Source of the DNA: Dysgonamonadaceae bacterium
GTDB lineage: Bacteria > Bacteroidota > Bacteroidia > Bacteroidales > Azobacteroidaceae
Assembly: GCA_031255425.1 (NCBI GenBank)
Contig: JAIRSN010000227.1
Location: 1 to 6,019 of the forward strand
Direction of reading: 5' to 3'
DNA: 6,019 nucleotides
Below the pieces are notes generated by a model, which saw nothing but the letters and a program-made list of their open reading frames with translations, searched no databases and was not told where the DNA came from. Numbering within the stretch: position 1 is the stretch's first letter; each line of letters starts with the position of its first letter. Shown here in pieces: positions 1 through 6,019 of the stretch. The position numbers and the translations under genes were made by a program.

Positions 1-1670
1 TGAACAGCTTCTTCGTCGGTCATTTTCTTTATTTCCTTCCGTAATTTCTTCTTCGTGGCGGCATCCTTTACCAGAATCACGTATCCTTTCCAATGCGGAT
101 CCGCCCAGGCATATTTCGACTTGTTTTCACCAAAATAGTTAGAAAGACCTTCCGTATCGGAAGACGCTTTTTCCCAAACCTCCTTGTTACTTACTTCAAA
201 CAGGAGGATTCCGTCGCGATATTCCTGCATCAGGTTTTTAAATTCGGGGTACCTGTTCTCGAGTTCTTTGTTTTCGCTGTCCATTATGCTTTGGAACGCA
301 AACTGATTCAGGTTTTCCGTGAATGCTTCCGAAGATAAGTTCGAAAATGTCTGGGGATTCTTTTTCAGATAAGTCATGAAGTCTGCGATGGTTGTCGGCT
401 CTCCTTTAATCGTGAACAGCGTTTCCGTATTGTTTTCAAATGCAGCGGTGTACAAACTGTCGGTAGGGAACAGCGTATTGGCTTTTTCCGCCAACAAGTC
501 GCAGGCGTTTTTCTGCCAGGCAAAGCCGGTTGACGCTTTCAGCTTGTCGATGCCCGGTTGACGCAAAACAGCAAAGTTGCCGGTTCTGTCCAATTTATTT
601 TCCATCTGTGGACGCAGGTCGTCGAAAGAAGCGGCCGGCCTTTTTCCCAGCAATTTCACGATATGGTATCCGAACTGCGTTTTGAATGGCTTGCTGACGG
701 TTCCCGTGTCGTTCATCGCAAAGACGATGTCATTGAATTCCGGCACCATTTGCCCGTATTGTATCCACGACAGGTCGCCGCCTTTCGTTCCGGAGGATTT
801 GTCTTCGGAATATTCCTGGGCAAGTTCACCGAAATCGGCGCCTGCATTCAACTGCTGCTCTATTTCTGCTATCTTATTCTGCGCATCCGAAACCTGCACG
901 GTGTCCGCATCGGCAGGCGACATGATTAGGATATGAGCCGCATGAACTTCCCCCGGATTCGCTTTCTTGTTCAATATTTTAATAAGGTAATACCCCTGAG
1001 CAACGCGGACCGGCTGAGAAACTTGCCCGGCGTTTGTCGCAGCGATCGCCGTTTCCAATGCCGGCAGAAGGTTCAAGCCCGAATGCCATCCCATATATCC
1101 CGGACGTTCTGCCTGTTTTGCGCGTTCGTCCGAAGAATATTCTTTCACCAGGTTTTCAAAGTCGGCGCCTTTTTTAATCGCCAGGTTGCGAATCTCGATC
1201 GCCTTTTGGTAAGCCGCCAATGTGTCGGCGGGAGTCACTCTGAACGCCCTTCTATTTTCTACCTGAGGATAGGCGATGAAAATGGCGCCTATTTCTGCAA
1301 ATTCCAAAGAGCGGTTGTAGGCTTGTTGCAACAAGCTCTCGTCCACTTCCGGATCTTTTGAATACGCTTTAACCAATTGATTTCTATATTCATTAAACTC
1401 CTTGTGAAATGCGGCCGTCGTATCCATTCCCTGCGTTTCGGCCTCCGTTACCCGCAGCTTGAAATTTTTGAAAAGGACAATGTACTCTTCCAAAGAACGT
1501 TTGTCTATGGCATCCTCATCATTGTTCTTATTGTAAATGTACTCAAATTCCGACTTTTTAATGCCCTTCCCATTGATTTTCATGACAACAGGATCACTTG
1601 CCTGAGCATACACTGTAGCTGATAAAAACAGTAAAAATAAAGAAAATAAAATATTATTCATCTTGTTCAT
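1..1670 (-). CDS. Secreted two-domain parvulin-type peptidyl-prolyl cis-trans isomerase (SurA/PpiC-like), C-terminus beyond window
   Basis: The reading frame is open from 1670 to the window edge, giving about 556 residues with no stop, so the gene is partial at its 3' end. The N-terminus is a signal peptide: a lysine at residue 3, a Leu/Phe-rich core, and a likely cleavage site after Val-Tyr-Ala (residue 22). A VVMKINGKGIKKSEFEYIYN stretch follows, typical of the N-terminal chaperone part of Bacteroidales isomerases of this type. Two parvulin-like domains come next, at about 124-234 and 238-343. The second is canonical: VHAAHILI (242-249), GGDLSW (297-302) and FGYHIVKLLG (333-342). The first has lost the histidines at the matching places. 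The remaining ~210 residues are a helical tail I cannot assign to a domain. Expected role: folding of periplasmic and outer-membrane proteins. I prefer the ATG at 1670 over the in-frame ATG at 1661 because it supplies the positive n-region of the signal peptide; neither has a convincing ribosome binding site. Family assignment is firm; the substrate is unknown. Confidence 0.88.
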   Translation of the reverse strand, partial: MNKMNNILFSLFLLFLSATVYAQASDPVVMKINGKGIKKSEFEYIYNKNNDEDAIDKRSLEEYIVLFKNFKLRVTEAETQGMDTTAAFHKEFNEYRNQLVKAYSKDPEVDESLLQQAYNRSLEFAEIGAIFIAYPQVENRRAFRVTPADTLAAYQKAIEIRNLAIKKGADFENLVKEYSSDERAKQAERPGYMGWHSGLNLLPALETAIAATNAGQVSQPVRVAQGYYLIKILNKKANPGEVHAAHILIMSPADADTVQVSDAQNKIAEIEQQLNAGADFGELAQEYSEDKSSGTKGGDLSWIQYGQMVPEFNDIVFAMNDTGTVSKPFKTQFGYHIVKLLGKRPAASFDDLRPQMENKLDRTGNFAVLRQPGIDKLKASTGFAWQKNACDLLAEKANTLFPTDSLYTAAFENNTETLFTIKGEPTTIADFMTYLKKNPQTFSNLSSEAFTENLNQFAFQSIMDSENKELENRYPEFKNLMQEYRDGILLFEVSNKEVWEKASSDTEGLSNYFGENKSKYAWADPHWKGYVILVKDAATKKKLRKEIKKMTDEEAV

Positions 1671-1704
1671 TCCATTAATATATTAAAATTGTTAACCGTA
1701 TATT

Positions 1705-1736
1705 CAAACGTAAAGACTTAATAATTATTGTACAAT
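1705..1736 (-). promoter_or_regulatory. Candidate Bacteroidota-type promoter for the isomerase gene
   Basis: Read on the minus strand, the 131-bp AT-rich gap after guaB contains TACGTTTG (1712-1705), a full match to the TAnnTTTG -7 element. ATTG (1736-1733) sits upstream with a 20-nt spacer after its TTG, close to the Bacteroides -33 element. Transcription would begin near 1698, leaving a leader of roughly 30 nt. The -33 element lies in a 10-bp palindrome, ATTGTACAAT (1727-1736), which might be an operator, although short AT palindromes arise easily by chance. I see no convincing terminator for guaB in the same gap, so read-through from guaB is also likely. Confidence 0.6.
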
Positions 1737-1792
1737 TAATAAAATTACAGCATAAAACCCGGCGGCGCGAAGTATAGAGTATGAAAAAGGCA

Positions 1793-5499
<3,707 letters not shown>

Positions 5500-5532
5500 G
5501 CTTTTCTTGTAAGAATCTTTTCCATAACAAAA

Positions 5533-5565
5533 CAAAGGTATAGTATTGTTGTGAAATATTGCAAA
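5533..5565 (-). promoter_or_regulatory. Candidate Bacteroidota-type promoter for recQ
   Basis: On the minus strand, TACCTTTG (5540-5533) matches the TAnnTTTG -7 element. TTTG (5565-5562) lies upstream with a 21-nt spacer and matches the -33 element. Transcription would begin near 5526, giving a leader of about 27 nt before the ATG at 5499. This is the best of the three candidate promoters because both boxes match in full. It places the palindromes and the repeat array to its right upstream of the start site and outside the recQ transcript. Confidence 0.65.
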
Positions 5566-5574
5566 CAATTTAAG

Positions 5575-5594
5575 AACTTTTTTTCAAAAAAGTT
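5575..5594. repeat. AT-rich 9-bp inverted repeat just upstream of the recQ promoter
   Basis: AACTTTTTT (5575-5583) and AAAAAAGTT (5586-5594) are perfect inverted repeats separated by two bases. The palindrome ends 10 bp upstream of the recQ -33 element. It could be a weak bidirectional terminator, a bent A-tract of the kind that stimulates promoters, or a protein site. There is no GC stem, so I do not call it an intrinsic terminator. Confidence 0.5.
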
Positions 5595-5610
5595 GTTATT
5601 TACTCCTTCC

Positions 5611-5643
5611 CGGAGGCTCAGCCTCTTTTATATTTTAAAGAGG
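5611..5643. other. Overlapping GAGG/CCTC inverted repeats (competing hairpins)
   Basis: GAGGC (5614-5618), TCA, GCCTC (5621-5625) form a 5-bp stem followed on the plus strand by TTTTATATTTT, the outline of a weak plus-strand terminator. The same CCTC also belongs to a second inverted repeat, CCTCTTT (5622-5628) with AAAGAGG (5637-5643), around an 8-nt AT loop. The two hairpins share bases and cannot form together. No plus-strand gene precedes them here, so a terminator role has no obvious client. Between this element and the GC hairpin at 5698 (about 5644-5684) I see no gene or motif. Confidence 0.35.
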
Positions 5644-5684
5644 TACGGTATATCTGCTTAGCCACGGCACAGGGAACTGCCTCC

Positions 5685-5710
5685 CAAAAATACAAAAGCG
5701 GCTGCGCCGC
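5685..5710 (-). terminator. Candidate intrinsic terminator for minus-strand transcription entering from the right
   Basis: Read on the minus strand, GCGGC, GCA, GCCGC (5710-5698) forms a short GC-only stem with a tight loop, followed at once by TTTTGTATTTTT (5697-5686). That is the form of a Rho-independent terminator. It would stop transcripts of an unseen upstream minus-strand gene before the recQ promoter. The stem is only 5 bp, and the same GC module recurs at 5908-5920 and, longer, at 5999-6016, so it may instead be part of a repeat family. Confidence 0.45.
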
Positions 5711-5962
5711 CGTTTTCCGGGAAACTTGAAAATGTTCCTGCGTTAACATTTGCGTTTTCAACTCACAGTTGAAAACGCGCCGGAGTCTGATTTACGTTTT
5801 CAACTCACAGTTGAAAACGTCCCGGAGTCTGATTCACGCTTTCAACTCACAGTTGAAAACATCCCGGCGTTAACATTTACACTTTCAAGGAAAATAGAAA
5901 ATTAAAAGCGGCTGCGCCGCCGTTTTCAACTCACAGTTGAAAACGTCCCGGAGTTAACATTT
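5711..5962. repeat. Tandem dyad repeat array on a 42-bp lattice
   Basis: Units start at 5711, 5753, 5795, 5837 and 5921, so spacings are 42, 42, 42 and 84 bp. Each begins with an inverted repeat. In the best copies the arms GTTTTCAACT and AGTTGAAAAC flank CAC, and the paired length reaches 11-12 bp. A linker resembling GTCCCGGAGT follows, and then either CTGATTT (units at 5753 and 5795) or TAACATTT (units at 5711, 5837 and 5921). The unit at 5711 is a degenerate copy in which the left arm has drifted. The unit at 5837 has two C.A mismatches. The outermost pair of the stem is G-C in the 5753 unit and A-T in the next two. The slot at 5879-5920 holds a different 42-bp unit ending in a GC hairpin. 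I see no credible gene in it, although two plus-strand frames stay open through several units. Confidence 0.85.
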
Positions 5963-6016
5963 ATACTTTCAAGGAAAATGGAAAATTAAAATTATGAAAG
6001 CGGCTGCGGCGCCGCT
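5869..6016. repeat. Second-order direct repeat carrying GC-hairpin modules, continuing to the window edge
   Basis: A segment beginning GTTAACATTT and running through ACTTTCAAGGAAAAT to AAAATTAAA is present at 5869-5906 and again 84 bp later at 5953-5990, with differences at 5880/5964 and 5896/5980. Each copy leads into a GC hairpin: GCGGC-TGC-GCCGC at 5908-5920, and AGCGGC-TGCGGC-GCCGCT at 5999-6016 after a few extra bases. On the minus strand both hairpins are followed by T-rich tracts, so they resemble terminators. The 24 bases at 5904-5927 are identical to 5694-5717, exactly 210 bp (five lattice steps) apart. The array probably continues past the window. Confidence 0.75.
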
Positions 6017-6019
6017 GCC

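Noticed and set aside
93..1622. Series of plus-strand open frames opposite the isomerase gene
   Set aside because: They lie antisense to a continuous frame with a signal peptide and parvulin motifs, and their translations resemble no protein family I know.
1758..1769. GC-rich run CCCGGCGGCGCG between guaB and the isomerase gene as a guaB terminator
   Set aside because: I could not find a stem of useful length around it; the T-run on the minus strand is short and the flanks do not pair.
5500..5568. Upstream start for recQ at 5568
   Set aside because: It lies above the candidate promoter and would add 23 residues that are not part of the RecQ family; the ATG at 5499 gives the usual N-terminus.
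5685..5692. Extra TAnnTTTG (TATTTTTG, minus strand) as a promoter
   Set aside because: No TTG lies at the right distance upstream and the match is part of the T-tract following a GC hairpin, which better fits a terminator.
5711..5962. CRISPR array
   Set aside because: The dyad repeats are regularly spaced, but the 19-base intervals between them are nearly the same sequence in each unit instead of unique spacers, and no cas gene is visible. It is a tandem repeat.
5711..6016. Integron attC array
   Set aside because: Hairpins in series recall attC sites, but there are no cassette genes between them, no integrase, and the GTTAACA motifs do not fit the attC core pattern.

Overview
The window looks like a chromosomal segment from a member of the Bacteroidota, most likely order Bacteroidales. 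The RecQ and GuaB proteins have the Bacteroidales-type sequence and length. All three genes lack clear Shine-Dalgarno sequences. Each is preceded by a match to the Bacteroides sigma-ABfr promoter (TTG/TTTG at -33, TAnnTTTG at -7). Genus cannot be fixed from the sequence alone.

Layout: everything coding lies on the minus strand, so transcription runs right to left. First comes recQ (5499-3313), a 728-residue RecQ-family DNA helicase with a C-terminal extension. Next is guaB (3271-1793), IMP dehydrogenase, complete with its catalytic cysteine loop and CBS pair. Last is a secreted two-domain parvulin-type peptidyl-prolyl isomerase (1670 to the window edge), whose C-terminus is cut off. The recQ-guaB gap is only 41 bp, and the guaB-isomerase gap is about 120 bp. 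Because each gene has its own candidate promoter, the row is probably a co-oriented cluster with internal promoters rather than one strict operon. The three products (DNA repair, GTP synthesis, envelope protein folding) share no obvious pathway.

The right-hand 450 bp (about 5570-6019) has no convincing gene and is the unusual part. Going rightward from the recQ promoter it holds an AT-rich palindrome, a set of overlapping GAGG/CCTC inverted repeats, and then a tandem array on an exact 42-bp lattice. Most units of the array carry a near-perfect 11-12 bp dyad (arms GTTTTCAACT and AGTTGAAAAC around CAC). These are interspersed with 42-bp units that end in a GC-rich hairpin, and on the minus strand each of those hairpins is followed by a T-rich tract. 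The array lies upstream of the predicted recQ start site, so it is not in the recQ leader. It could be a DNA-binding array, a cluster of terminator-like modules below an unseen upstream gene, or a dispersed intergenic repeat family; the sequence alone does not decide.

A second oddity is a sharply AT-rich patch inside recQ over the zinc-binding cysteines, where codon choice changes while the protein stays conserved. No mobile element, CRISPR array, tRNA or rRNA was seen.
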